Positions 18,661 to 28,641 of a stretch of DNA of 53,217 nucleotides are shown piece by piece (within the stretch, counting starts at the first letter, position 1; every line of letters begins with the position of its first letter). Where the stretch lies: assembly GCA_947476475.1 (NCBI GenBank), contig CANJQT010000011.1, forward strand, positions 1 to 53,217, written 5' to 3'. This DNA comes from Paracoccaceae bacterium. GTDB taxonomy: Bacteria; Pseudomonadota; Alphaproteobacteria; Rhodobacterales; Rhodobacteraceae. The notes under the pieces were generated by a model, which did not search any database, was not told where the DNA came from, and worked only from the letters and a program-made list of their open reading frames with translations. The position numbers were made by a program, and so were the translations under genes.

Positions 18661-19752
18661 ATGGCGCGACGGAAATTGGCCGAAGACAGCCCACTCCCAT
18701 CAGAAACTCTGGCGGTAGAAGAACATTCGGCTGATGAAACACTGGTATTGTCGCAGGAGTCCGCTGAAGCTCTTGCGGATGTTGCCCCATCGGTTTCTCC
18801 GTCTGAACGCAGGGCGCGCGTTTGGCCGCTGTTTGCTGGCGGTGTCTTTGCGGCGGCGCTAGGTTTTGGCGCGGCGGTCGGGGCTTATCGGTTTGCGCCG
18901 CAGATATTTGCAGGCGCATCGTCAAGCGGGACCGAGCAAAGGTTGTCAGATCAGGACAAGCGGCTGAGTGATCTTGCGGCGCAGCTTGCGGGCATGTCGT
19001 CTGACCAGCCTGGCGAAAGTGCGGAAACGACCGCTGCGTTGGCCGAACAGGCGGCGGTGATTGCAAGCCTTCAAGCAACCCAAAAGGATCTTACGGAACA
19101 GATCAACGGCCTGACAGCACGTTTGAAGCAGCTTGAATCCCTGCCAGTTACGGAAACCGACGCAAATGCCGCCAATGTTGCCGCCGCCGCGCAAACGGCC
19201 ACGCAGGCCGCCAAGATCGCCCGGGCCGAGGCAGAGAAGCTTCAGGATGAAGCCCGCGCCGTCGCGCGCGATGCTGATTTGACCGGGGCGTTGGCGTCGC
19301 TGACTGTCGCCTTGGAAGGTGGCGAGCCGCTTAATTCCGCGTTGGAAAAACTTGCTGGGCTTGGCGTTGCTGTGCCCCAGGCACTGACCAGCCAGTCGCA
19401 AGGAGTGCCAACCCTGACGGCGCTGCGCGACAGCTTCCCTCAGGCGGCCCGAGAAGCGTTGGCACTTTCCTTGCCGGACACGGCAGGTGACAGCCTTTGG
19501 GGGCGGATGACCGCTTTCCTGCGCAGCCAGTCAGGTGCACGGTCCTTGACGCCACGCGCCGGGGATGACCCTGACGCTATTCTTAGCCGTGCCGAGGCAT
19601 TTCTGGGCACCGGCGATCTAACGGCCGCACTGGCCGAGGTTGGCCACCTGCCAGAAGCGGGCCGCGCCCGCATGGCAGAATGGACAGGCCTTGCCGAACG
19701 CCGTCAGGCGGCGTTGTCCGCGCTGGCAGAACTTCAAGCGGAGGTGCCGTGA
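18661..19752 (+). CDS. Mitofilin/Mic60-like inner-membrane coiled-coil protein
   Basis: 363 residues. A cytoplasmic acidic N-terminus leads to one membrane segment (about 54-77). A long Ala/Gln/Glu-rich coiled coil follows (about 92-205), then a C-terminal domain rich in AxxxL repeats (DSFPQAAREALAL; ALAEVGHLP). This is the layout of alphaproteobacterial Mic60/mitofilin-like proteins, which occur beside hem genes and help shape inner membranes (family knowledge). GGAGAGG four bases before 18661 decides the start; an ATG at 18646 is less likely. hemY starts one base after its stop. Confidence 0.75.
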   Translation: MARRKLAEDSPLPSETLAVEEHSADETLVLSQESAEALADVAPSVSPSERRARVWPLFAGGVFAAALGFGAAVGAYRFAPQIFAGASSSGTEQRLSDQDKRLSDLAAQLAGMSSDQPGESAETTAALAEQAAVIASLQATQKDLTEQINGLTARLKQLESLPVTETDANAANVAAAAQTATQAAKIARAEAEKLQDEARAVARDADLTGALASLTVALEGGEPLNSALEKLAGLGVAVPQALTSQSQGVPTLTALRDSFPQAAREALALSLPDTAGDSLWGRMTAFLRSQSGARSLTPRAGDDPDAILSRAEAFLGTGDLTAALAEVGHLPEAGRARMAEWTGLAERRQAALSALAELQAEVP

Positions 19753-19753
19753 C

Positions 19754-21256
19754 ATGATCTGGTCTTTCGCTAAAATTGCGATCTTCGTTGCCGCCGTTGC
19801 CGCCGGGACGCTTCTGGCGGGTTATTTTGCCGAAACCGGCGGCGGCATCCGGATTTCAGTTGCCAATCTGGAGTTCTCGCTGGGTCCGGTGCAGGCGGTC
19901 GTTGCCATAGTGCTGGCACTGGCTTTGTTGTGGATGACCCTGAAGGCGCTGAGCCTTTCGGCGGCAATCATTCGCTTTATCAATGGCGATGAAACGGCGA
20001 TCAGCCGCTACTTTGACCGCAATCGCGAACGCAAGGGCTTTCAGGCTTTGACAGACGGGATGATGGCGCTGGCCTCGGGTGACGGGCAGGCCGCAATGGC
20101 TCAGGCGGTGCGCGCAGAGAAGTTCTTGCGCAAGCCCGAGTTGACCAATCTTTTGTCTGCACAGGCAGCAGAGTTGGCGGGGGAGGCGCGCAAAGCCACG
20201 GTCATTTACAAGCAGCTTTTGGCGGACGAGCGGACGCGATTTGTTGGTGTGCGCGGCTTGTTAAAGCAAAAGCTGGCCGAGGGGGATCGCGACACGGCGC
20301 TGAAGCTTGCTGAAAAGGCTTTTCTGATGAGGCCGTCGAACAAGGATATTCAGGACATTCTTTTTGATCTTCAGGCTTCGTCGGGGGACTGGGCAGGTGC
20401 GCGCAAGGTCTTGGGCGCGAAGCTGAAGCAAGGTGCCCTGCCGCGCGATGTTCACCGGCGGCGCGATGCGATTCTGGCGCTGCAAGAGGCGCGCGCGGTG
20501 TTCGACAACGACCTGCCTGTCGAGGCGCGGGAAGCGGCTATTGCGGCCAACAAGCAATCACCTGATCTTATTCCGGCGGCGGTTCTGGCGGCGCATGGCT
20601 ATCAGGTCGGGGGGCGAGCAAAAAACGCAGTGCGGATCCTGAAGAAGGCGTGGGAGGCGCAGCCCCATCCCGATCTTGCTGCGGCGTTCGCCAGCCTCGA
20701 GCCCGACGAGACCCCCGCAGCACGACTGAAGCGGTTCGAGCAGCTTTTCGCGCTCAGTCCGGATCATGAAGAGACGCGGCTTCTGAAGGCCGAGCTGAAC
20801 ATCGCCGCGGAGGATTTTCCGGCCGCCCGCCGGGCGCTGGGCGATCTGCCGGACCGCCATCCAACCGCACGCACGCTGACCATCATGGCTGCGATCGAGC
20901 GTGGCGAGGGCGAGGACGATGCGGTCGTGCGGGGTTGGCTGACACGCGCCCTGTCCGCCAGTCGCGGCCCGCAATGGCTGTGCGACAAATGCCAGCATGC
21001 CAACGAGGTCTGGTCGCCGGTGTGCGACAATTGCGGTGGCTTCGACACGCTAAGCTGGCGCGAAGCTACAGGTAGTTCGCGCGGACCGTCTTCCGCAGAC
21101 CTGCTGCCGCTGATCGTCGGCAAGGGCAAGAAAGAGACGGAAACAGCGATACCTGCAGCGCACCTTCCGCAGCCAGCGACCCGAAGTGGAGCCGACCACG
21201 CGGTCTATGACGTTGAATTTTTTGAAAGCAACTCCGGCAATAAGCCAGTTCCGTAG
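19754..21256 (+). CDS. hemY: HemY-family TPR protein with C-terminal zinc ribbon
   Basis: About 500 residues. Two N-terminal membrane helices (about 5-25 and 42-62) are followed by the HemY_N domain (FDRNRERKGFQALTDGMMAL) and TPR-like helices. A four-cysteine zinc ribbon, CDKCQHANEVWSPVCDNC, lies near residues 409-426. Despite the name it is not protoporphyrinogen oxidase; the family is thought to help coordinate heme-synthesis enzymes at the membrane. The last about 30 residues overlap a decayed YceI sequence in another frame, so the native C-terminus may have been altered. It is coupled to the mitofilin-like gene (1-nt gap). Confidence 0.85.
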   Translation: MIWSFAKIAIFVAAVAAGTLLAGYFAETGGGIRISVANLEFSLGPVQAVVAIVLALALLWMTLKALSLSAAIIRFINGDETAISRYFDRNRERKGFQALTDGMMALASGDGQAAMAQAVRAEKFLRKPELTNLLSAQAAELAGEARKATVIYKQLLADERTRFVGVRGLLKQKLAEGDRDTALKLAEKAFLMRPSNKDIQDILFDLQASSGDWAGARKVLGAKLKQGALPRDVHRRRDAILALQEARAVFDNDLPVEAREAAIAANKQSPDLIPAAVLAAHGYQVGGRAKNAVRILKKAWEAQPHPDLAAAFASLEPDETPAARLKRFEQLFALSPDHEETRLLKAELNIAAEDFPAARRALGDLPDRHPTARTLTIMAAIERGEGEDDAVVRGWLTRALSASRGPQWLCDKCQHANEVWSPVCDNCGGFDTLSWREATGSSRGPSSADLLPLIVGKGKKETETAIPAAHLPQPATRSGADHAVYDVEFFESNSGNKPVP

Positions 21257-21675
21257 CGTCGCGGGCACGTTGGAATTTGACGCAGCCAATGCAACTGCCT
21301 GCACCCTCTCGGTCACCATCGACACGGCTTCGATCGACACCAATGACGCGGCGGGCGATGAACATCTGCGCAGCCCCGACTTCTTCAGCGCCGTAGAAGT
21401 CCCGACGCTGACCTTTGCGGCCACCGCAATCGAGGTAACGGGCGACAAGACCGACAAGATCACCGCCCACCTCACCACGGTCGGCGTCACCAAGACGGTG
21501 ACCATGGATGTGACCTTCAACACCGAAGCTCCGCTTCTCTGGGACGCTTCGGTTGTCAAAGCTGGCTTCACCGCAACGGAACCGTCAATCCGGCAGACTG
21601 GGGCATGGCAAAGGTCGCGGAATTTGGCCTTGGACCCGATGTCGCAATCACGAGGAATGCGGAAGCCGTGAAGAA
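21243..21675 (+). pseudogene. YceI-family remnant (5' truncated, frameshifted)
   Basis: The frame open from 21186 gives a clear YceI core (VAGTLEFDAANATAC; DTASIDTNDAAGDEHLRSPD; TTVGVTKTVTMDVTFN). It lacks the signal peptide and about the first 30 family residues. Near 21577 the family sequence jumps frame: after AGFTAT it continues in the next frame as GTVNPADWGMAKVAEFGLG. One G missing from ACGGG would explain this. No stop follows at the natural family end (about 21672). Intact YceI proteins are periplasmic isoprenoid-binding lipocalin-like proteins; this copy cannot make one. Confidence 0.8.
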
Positions 21676-21693
21676 GCGATCGCAACTGGCGTG

Positions 21694-21717
21694 GCGGGGT
21701 GGGCTCCCACGCCCCGC
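21694..21717 (-). terminator. Possible terminator of the hpa operon
   Basis: GC-rich interrupted stem (GCGGGGTGGG / CCCACGCCCCGC, 2-nt bulge) 19 nt beyond the hpaI stop. It has no T tract in the leftward direction, so support is modest. Confidence 0.35.
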
Positions 21718-21735
21718 GATGGCGATTTCCGGGGA

Positions 21736-22503
21736 TCAGCCGCGATAGCGCGCCGCCAGGGCGCGCAATGCTCCGACGAAAAGCGTCACATCGATCCCGA
21801 CACCCACGAAATTCGCCCCCGCAGCCTTGGCTGCATCGATAAATTCGCCCCCGGTCGCCAGAATGCCGGCTGCTTTGCCCGCCGCGCGGGTCCGGCGCAG
21901 GCCGTCATATATCGCCTCGCGGACCGAGGGTGTGTCGGCCCGACCGATGTGCCCCATGTCAGCGGCAAGGTCGGCAGGACCGAAGAAGATGGCGTCCACG
22001 CCATCGACGGCAAGAATTTCATCCAGGGCAGCCATGCCCTTAACGCTTTCGACCTGCAGGATCAGGCAGATCTGGTCGTTTGCCGTGGCCAGATAATCCG
22101 GGATAGCCGCAAAGTGCGAGGCGCGGGCCAGCGAGGAACCGACCCCGCGGAAGCCCTTTGGCGGATAGCGCGTGGCCTGGACCAGCATCCGTGCCTGTTC
22201 TGCGCTGTCGACCATCGGGATCAGCAGGCTTTGCGCGCCGATGTCGAGTACTTGCTTGACCTTGACCGGATCGCCATCGGGCAGCCGCACGACGGGGGCC
22301 GCACCCGAGCGTTCCAGAACCGCCAACTGCGCCATGGTCGAGCGTAGGTCATTCGGCGCATGTTCGCCGTCGATCAAAAGCCAGTCGAACCCCGCCGTTC
22401 CGGCCATCTCGGCCGCGTAAGCGTCTGCCATGCACAGCCAGAGGCCATGAGTGACCTCGCCTGCCTTCAAGCGTCGTTTAAGGTTGTTCTCGGGGGCAGG
22501 CAT
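21736..22503 (-). CDS. hpaI: 4-hydroxy-2-oxoheptanedioate aldolase
   Basis: Class II pyruvate-dependent aldolase, the last step of the homoprotocatechuate meta pathway, which yields pyruvate and succinic semialdehyde. It has 255 residues of the HpcH/HpaI fold. WLLIDGEHAPND, SLLIPMVDSAEQA, the metal-binding Glu in LILQVESVKGM and the Asp in IFFGPADLAADMG are the expected active-site elements. It is the last gene of the hpa operon. Its succinic-semialdehyde product would normally go to the SSADH gene of the same operon, which is broken here. Confidence 0.93.
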   Translation of the reverse strand: MPAPENNLKRRLKAGEVTHGLWLCMADAYAAEMAGTAGFDWLLIDGEHAPNDLRSTMAQLAVLERSGAAPVVRLPDGDPVKVKQVLDIGAQSLLIPMVDSAEQARMLVQATRYPPKGFRGVGSSLARASHFAAIPDYLATANDQICLILQVESVKGMAALDEILAVDGVDAIFFGPADLAADMGHIGRADTPSVREAIYDGLRRTRAAGKAAGILATGGEFIDAAKAAGANFVGVGIDVTLFVGALRALAARYRG

Positions 22504-22512
22504 GGCGGCTCC

Positions 22513-23313
22513 TCAGGCAAAGCACAAAGAGACCTGGCCGAAGGGGCCAAAGTCAGCATAGAAATTACTTCCGGACGGCGCTTCGACCGGACGGATGAAG
22601 CTGCCGGACAACACTATGTCGCCGGCGCTGATCCCCTGACCATATTGCGCGAGGCGCCGGACAAGCCAGAGGATTCCCATGGCCGGATCGTCGAGCACGC
22701 CCGCACCAAGGCCGGTTTCCTGGACCACGCCATCGCGCTTGAGGATTGACCCCTGCCAGCGCAGGTCGAACGCATCCACCGGATGGCGCTGACGGCCAAG
22801 GACGATCCCGGCATTGGCGGCATTGTCCGAGATCGTGTCGAAGATCGTACGCGCCTTCCCGGTGGCCGGGTCAGCACGCAGGATGCGGGTATCCAGGATT
22901 TCCAGACTGGGGGCCACATAGTCGGTTGCAGCAAGAACCTCGGCCCTAGTCACCTTGGCCCCCATCAGCGGAGCCTTCATGACAAAGGCAATCTCTGCCT
23001 CGATCCGGGGCTGGATGAAGCGGCCCTTTGGCACGGTCGCGCCGTCGGCGAAAAGCATGTCGTCCAGCAACACCCCGGAGTCGGGAGTGGTGATGTTCAG
23101 CGCCATCTGCATCGCGCGACTGGTCAGGCCAATCTTCCATCCGATCACCTTCGCCCCTCCTGCACGTTTGCGGCGCAACAGGGCCGCCTGCACGGCATAG
23201 GCCTGATCCAGTCCAGCCTTTGGGTAGGTCTGCGACAGAAGTCCGATCTGTCTTCTGGTCCGGTCTGCCTGATAGAGTGCTTCGGCAGCAGCTTCGATTT
23301 GCTCGGGGGTCAT
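22513..23313 (-). CDS. hpaH: 2-oxo-hept-3-ene-1,7-dioate hydratase
   Basis: Mg-dependent hydratase forming 4-hydroxy-2-oxoheptanedioate, the substrate of HpaI. It has 266 residues of the 2-hydroxypentadienoate hydratase (MhpD/FAH-like) family. Supporting blocks are AYAVQAALLRRKRAGG, VIGWKIGLTSRAMQ and IEAEIAFVMKAPL (metal-binding ExE). LGAGVLDDPAMGILWLV and GDIVLSGSFIRPVE lie near the C-terminus. It overlaps hpaG by 4 nt and lies 9 nt before hpaI. Confidence 0.92.
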   Translation of the reverse strand: MTPEQIEAAAEALYQADRTRRQIGLLSQTYPKAGLDQAYAVQAALLRRKRAGGAKVIGWKIGLTSRAMQMALNITTPDSGVLLDDMLFADGATVPKGRFIQPRIEAEIAFVMKAPLMGAKVTRAEVLAATDYVAPSLEILDTRILRADPATGKARTIFDTISDNAANAGIVLGRQRHPVDAFDLRWQGSILKRDGVVQETGLGAGVLDDPAMGILWLVRRLAQYGQGISAGDIVLSGSFIRPVEAPSGSNFYADFGPFGQVSLCFA

Positions 23314-24164
23314 TCGTCCGCCACTCCGTTCCGCAAGGTGCCGATGCCTTCGGCAGTTACCTCGATCACATCGCCCGGTTTAAGCCAAACTGGGGGATCA
23401 AACCGTGCGCCTGCGCCCGCGGGCGTGCCGCTGACGATGATGTCACCCGCCTTCAGGGTGCAGAAGGTCGAGATATAGGCGATCTGGCGCGCGACCGGGA
23501 ACAGCATCCGCCCGGTGCGGTCCCTTTGCCGGACATCGCCGTTCACGCGGGTTTCAAGTGCCACATCCACGATTTGCGCCGGATCGCGGAAGGGCGCCAG
23601 CCAGGGACCCATCGACCCCGAGCCGTCCCAGTTCTTGCCCTGCGTCACGTTGAACTTGGCATGGCGCACCCAGTCGCGGATCGTGCCTTCGTTGCACAGG
23701 GTCAGCGCGGCAATATGCGACAGCGCCTCAGCCTCCGGAATCCGACGCCCGCCCTTGCCGATGACCACCGCGATCTCGCCTTCATAGTCCAACTGCGGGC
23801 TTTCGGGGGGCCGGATCAACGGTTGATCGTGGCCGGTGAACGAGGACGGAAAGCGGATGAAGAGCGACATGTTCGGCGGGGCGTCCTGCCCGTCCTTGTA
23901 TTCGGCATTGCGGTCAGGAAAGTTGACGCCGACGCAGATGATCTTGTCCGGGTCCGGGACTGGGATATCCAGGCGGTAGCGGCCTTCAACATGGCTGGCC
24001 TTGCGGTTCGCGCCCGCGGCCAGCACCTGGTCGATTGCCCCCGCCTCGATCACGCCCCGCAGGGTCTTCCATTGCGGAAACTCGCCCGACAGTGCCAAGA
24101 CCCCGCCTGGCGCGGTCACGCCCCAATGCTGCGCGCCCTCGGCGGTGAACGTCACCAGCTTCAT
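23310..24164 (-). CDS. hpaG: Fumarylacetoacetate-hydrolase-family protein, probable OPET decarboxylase
   Basis: Single-domain FAH-family enzyme of 284 residues. The metal-binding ExE lies in QLDYEGEIAVVIGKGG. Other signatures are IICVGVNFPDRNAEY and IAYISTFCTLKAGDIIVSGTPAGAG. In this operon the missing step is decarboxylation of 5-oxopent-3-ene-1,2,5-tricarboxylate to 2-oxohept-3-ene-dioate, so I assign it to HpaG. E. coli HpaG is a two-domain fusion, whereas this one is single-domain. Some FAH paralogues have other substrates, so the exact reaction is inferred. It overlaps both neighbours by 4 nt. Confidence 0.82.
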   Translation of the reverse strand: MKLVTFTAEGAQHWGVTAPGGVLALSGEFPQWKTLRGVIEAGAIDQVLAAGANRKASHVEGRYRLDIPVPDPDKIICVGVNFPDRNAEYKDGQDAPPNMSLFIRFPSSFTGHDQPLIRPPESPQLDYEGEIAVVIGKGGRRIPEAEALSHIAALTLCNEGTIRDWVRHAKFNVTQGKNWDGSGSMGPWLAPFRDPAQIVDVALETRVNGDVRQRDRTGRMLFPVARQIAYISTFCTLKAGDIIVSGTPAGAGARFDPPVWLKPGDVIEVTAEGIGTLRNGVADE

Positions 24165-24874
24165 TGGATGCCCCCCAGGCAGACAATTTTCAGCTCGAGA
24201 AAGTCATCGAGTCCGTGACAAGACCTCTCGCGGCCGAGGCCCGAAGCATTGACCCCGCCAAAGGGGGCCCTGGCAGTCGAGATAAAGCTGGTATTCACCC
24301 CGACCATGCCATATTCCAGTGCCTCGGAGACCAGGAAGACGCGGGCCAGATTGCGGGAAAAAAGGTAGGACGCCAGGCCGAAATCGGTGTCATTGGCTGA
24401 GGCGATCACTTCGGCCTCGGTCTCGAAGCGGAAGATCGGCGCCAGGGGGCCGAACGTTTCCTCGCGCGCCACGGCCGTCTCGGCGGTGACGCCGGTGATG
24501 ATGGTCGGCTGCCAGAAGGTGCCGCCAAGGGCATGGGGCTTGCCGCCAAGGGTGACCTTGCCCCGCTTGGCGAGGGCATCGGCGACATGTTCGGCGGTCA
24601 GGATGCGGCCGAGGTCGTCCTGATGCACCATCATCAGTTCAAACCAGCGGCGCAGGATCTGCGCGCACTCTTTCGCGGTGCGGGCGGCCCAGCCTTTTTG
24701 CCCAGCCTCCGCCACCTGGATCGCGGCCTCAGCTGCGCCTAGATCGGGCACATGGCTGATGATCGCGCCGGTCGAGGGGTTGGCCACCGCAAAGCCATGG
24801 CCATTCGCCTCGACCCAGCGGTCGCCGACTAAGGCGGCCTCACGGAAGAGGCTTGTGTCCTGCAATGCCAGCAT
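24161..24874 (-). pseudogene. gabD: Succinate-semialdehyde dehydrogenase with a large in-frame internal deletion
   Basis: 237 residues against about 480 for the family. The N-terminal part (LVGDRWVEANGHGFAVANPSTG; MVHQDDLGRILTAE) joins directly at about residue 95 to the C-terminal part (EHVADALAKRGKV; GGTFWQPTIITGV; ARAPFGGVNASGLGRE). About 245 residues are missing, including the NAD-binding segment, the catalytic Glu (LELGG) and the catalytic Cys (GQTC). The reading frame stays open, but the product cannot be an active dehydrogenase. Intact, it would have oxidised the succinic semialdehyde made by HpaI. It overlaps hpaG by 4 nt and lies 1 nt after hpaD. Confidence 0.88.
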
Positions 24875-24875
24875 T

Positions 24876-25856
24876 TCAGGGCGCCACGATAGGGGTTGCT
24901 TTCAGGTCGCTCTCCGCCATAATCGCGCCGTCGAAGACTGAACCCAGCTCGAACCAGCTTTTCGGCGCGGGGGCGCCCCACAGGGTCTGGCGCTGCGGGT
25001 CCTTCAGGTTCCACTTGATCGGTTCCAAATCCGGATCGTTGGTTTGGTAATCCGAGCAGTAGATTTCCGTCCGGTGACCGTCCTTGTCACGGATGTAAAG
25101 GAAGAAGGCGTTCGAAATTCCATGGCGGCCCGGACCACGTTCGATGTTGGAAAGGTATCCGGTGGTCGACATCAGGTCGAGCAGGTCGATGATGTTCAGC
25201 GGCGTCGGCACCCAGAAGGCCGTGTGGTGCAGGCGCGGTCCGGTGCCGTTGGTGAAGGCGATGTCATGCACGCCTCCCTTCCGGTGCATCCAGGCGGCCC
25301 AGGTGCGCCCGGACTCCTCATCAGCGGTGTATTCGGTGACACGGAAGCCCATGTCGCCATAGAACTTCACGGCTTCATCCACATTCGAAGAGAAGAGGTT
25401 GAAGTGATCGATGCGCAGGGGCTTCACCCCCCGGTAAAGCTTGTACTGCTGATGAATGTGCGGCAGCCGGTCCATCCGAGCATAAAATTCCAGTGGCACA
25501 CCCCAGGGGTCCCGCGTGGCCAGCACCCGGCCCATGAAGGGTCGCTCGATGAAGGCCACAGGCAGGCCGCACGCCATGAACCAACGCGACGCGCGGTCGA
25601 GGTCCTCTTCGTCCCAGACTTTGAACCCGAGCACGCCCACCGACCCCGCCTCGGCCTTCCTCAGGATCATGCAGTGATGACCGCGCTCTTCCATGGCCCT
25701 CAAGTAGATCGTCTCCGCGTCCTCATGAGTGACCTGCAGCCCCAGCGTATCGACGTAATACGCGCGCGACCAGGCCAGATCGGTGACCCGCAACTCGACA
25801 TGCGAGAGCCGGACGATGTTGAATGGCGGGTAGAGGTTCGGGGCGGGAATGGGCAT
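24876..25856 (-). CDS. hpaD: Homoprotocatechuate 2,3-dioxygenase, type I (VOC) extradiol enzyme
   Basis: Cleaves the ring of 3,4-dihydroxyphenylacetate to 5-carboxymethyl-2-hydroxymuconate semialdehyde. It has 326 residues with two vicinal-oxygen-chelate modules: IVRLSHVELRVTDLAWS begins the first and RIDHFNLFSSNVDEAVKFYG the second. The 2-His-1-carboxylate metal site is visible in RIDHFNLF, LHHTAFWV and HRTEIYCSDY. It resembles the Fe/Mn enzymes of Brevibacterium and Arthrobacter rather than E. coli HpaD. It is intact and lies directly after a frameshifted LigB-type gene for the same reaction, so it probably carries the activity. Confidence 0.9.
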   Translation of the reverse strand: MPIPAPNLYPPFNIVRLSHVELRVTDLAWSRAYYVDTLGLQVTHEDAETIYLRAMEERGHHCMILRKAEAGSVGVLGFKVWDEEDLDRASRWFMACGLPVAFIERPFMGRVLATRDPWGVPLEFYARMDRLPHIHQQYKLYRGVKPLRIDHFNLFSSNVDEAVKFYGDMGFRVTEYTADEESGRTWAAWMHRKGGVHDIAFTNGTGPRLHHTAFWVPTPLNIIDLLDLMSTTGYLSNIERGPGRHGISNAFFLYIRDKDGHRTEIYCSDYQTNDPDLEPIKWNLKDPQRQTLWGAPAPKSWFELGSVFDGAIMAESDLKATPIVAP

Positions 25857-25865
25857 GACGGGTCC

Positions 25866-26713
25866 TTAGGTGACGAGGAAAATGACGTTGGTCTGTCCGG
25901 TACCAGACGACGGGAAGTAGGGGGTCACGACCTCGCACTTGCCCTGATAGCTGTTCCAGCCAAGCGCGCCGTAAAGCATGGCGGTGTCGTGCATGGAGCC
26001 CTCGCCACAACAGTGCTGGGCGTACTCCGGCAGCTTCTTCAGAAATGTCGCATGGTCGCCGCGCTGCCACATCTCCAGCACATGCAGGTCCATCTGGCGG
26101 TTGAATTCCGAACTGATCGTGAAGGTGCCGTTGTTGGCCGCGTAGTCCTTGTTCGGCCAGATCTTGTGCGACAACGAGCCCGAGGCGACCAGAAGAACCT
26201 TGCTGTCCAATGCTTTGACTGCCGCTGCAATCGCCTCGCCGATGACGCGGCTTTCCTCGTGGCTGTGGACGGTACACCAGGCTGCGACAGAGACGACCTT
26301 CATCCGGTGTGCCCTGCTCATGAAGCGCATGGGCACCAGCGTTCCGTATTCCATCTTCAGGCTGTCCAGGTGATGGGCCAGCGTGTAGACGCCCATCTTG
26401 GTCGCGGCCTTGGCGACGGCATCGCCAAGCGCGGGGTTGCCCTCGTAGTCGTACTCCATGTTCTGGATGAACTGTGGGAATTCGTTCGAGGTGAAGACCC
26501 CCTTGAACCGGTTGTTGGCGTTGATGTGAAACCCGGCGTTGATCACCCAGTGGGTGTCGCAGATCAGCACGGTATCGGCCCCCAGCGCCTTGGCGCGGCG
26601 GGCGATTTCCATATGCCCGTCAATTGCCGCCTGCCCTTCACCGGGCCGTCCTGCTCGGACATGAGCATCGTCGGCACATGCGTGCATTTGGCCGCAAGAA
26701 CGATCTCTCCCAT
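25866..26713 (-). pseudogene. hpaD: LigB-type 3,4-dihydroxyphenylacetate 2,3-dioxygenase, frameshifted
   Basis: The family begins at the ATG at 26713 (MGEIVLAAKCTHVPTMLMSE), which has a strong AGGAG, but this frame is lost near 26640. The remaining about 255 residues read in another frame from EGQAAIDGHMEIARRAKALG to the end FPSSGTGQTNVIFLVT. Conserved type III elements survive (VLICDTHWVINAGFHIN; SRAHRMKVVSVAAWCTVHSHEESR; VASGSLSHKIW). Joining the frames gives an E. coli HpaD-like protein of normal length. Absence of four bases, one AGGC copy, near 26630 would account for the shift. It lies between hpaE and the VOC-type hpaD. Confidence 0.85.
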
Positions 26714-26733
26714 GGCTGTCTCCTTTCCCGGGG

Positions 26734-28238
<1,505 letters not shown>

Positions 28239-28242
<4 letters not shown>

Positions 28243-28631
28243 TCTTTCTCTCCGGGTAGATAGCGGCGGATGGAACTGGTCTTGGGCGAAAGGCTGACGT
28301 CGATGTCACGCATCTCGAACGAAAGCATGAAGGACGATGTTGCCAGAACATTGGCGCAGAAGGCTTCGGCGGCCGCGAAGATCTTGGTCGTCGCGCGTTC
28401 CTTGTCCGACAGCGCGCGACCAGCCCGAAGGCGCAGCAAGATGTCGAGAAAGGCGTGATCAGTGTTGCCATCGGCAATCACCACATGATCGCAGGCGGTC
28501 GCTCGGACCCGGATACCGGCCAGTGGCAGGATCCCCGTCGCCACTGCCGCATCCCGCAAGACGCGGCACAGGCCGGCGATATCCAACCGGTCCTCCAAAT
28601 TGCGCGAATAGTCGATCATGACATGGGGCAA
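28239..28631 (-). CDS. hpaF: 5-carboxymethyl-2-hydroxymuconate delta-isomerase
   Basis: Tautomerase-superfamily isomerase of about 130 residues, the step after HpaE. The start is a TTG with GGAGG five bases upstream; the first in-frame ATG lies four codons later. The TTG is preferred because it puts Pro directly after the initiator Met (MPHVMIDYSRN), and this N-terminal Pro is the catalytic base of the family. The rest (VIADGNTDHAFLDILLRLRAGR; CDHVV) matches CHMI proteins. It is the first gene of the hpa operon, downstream of the palindromic operators. Confidence 0.9.
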
Positions 28632-28641
28632 GGGTGCCTCC

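Noticed and set aside
23220-24218. 332-codon plus-strand open frame opposite hpaG
   Set aside because: Shadow of hpaG/hpaH; composition rich in Arg/Ala/Pro and no family pattern.
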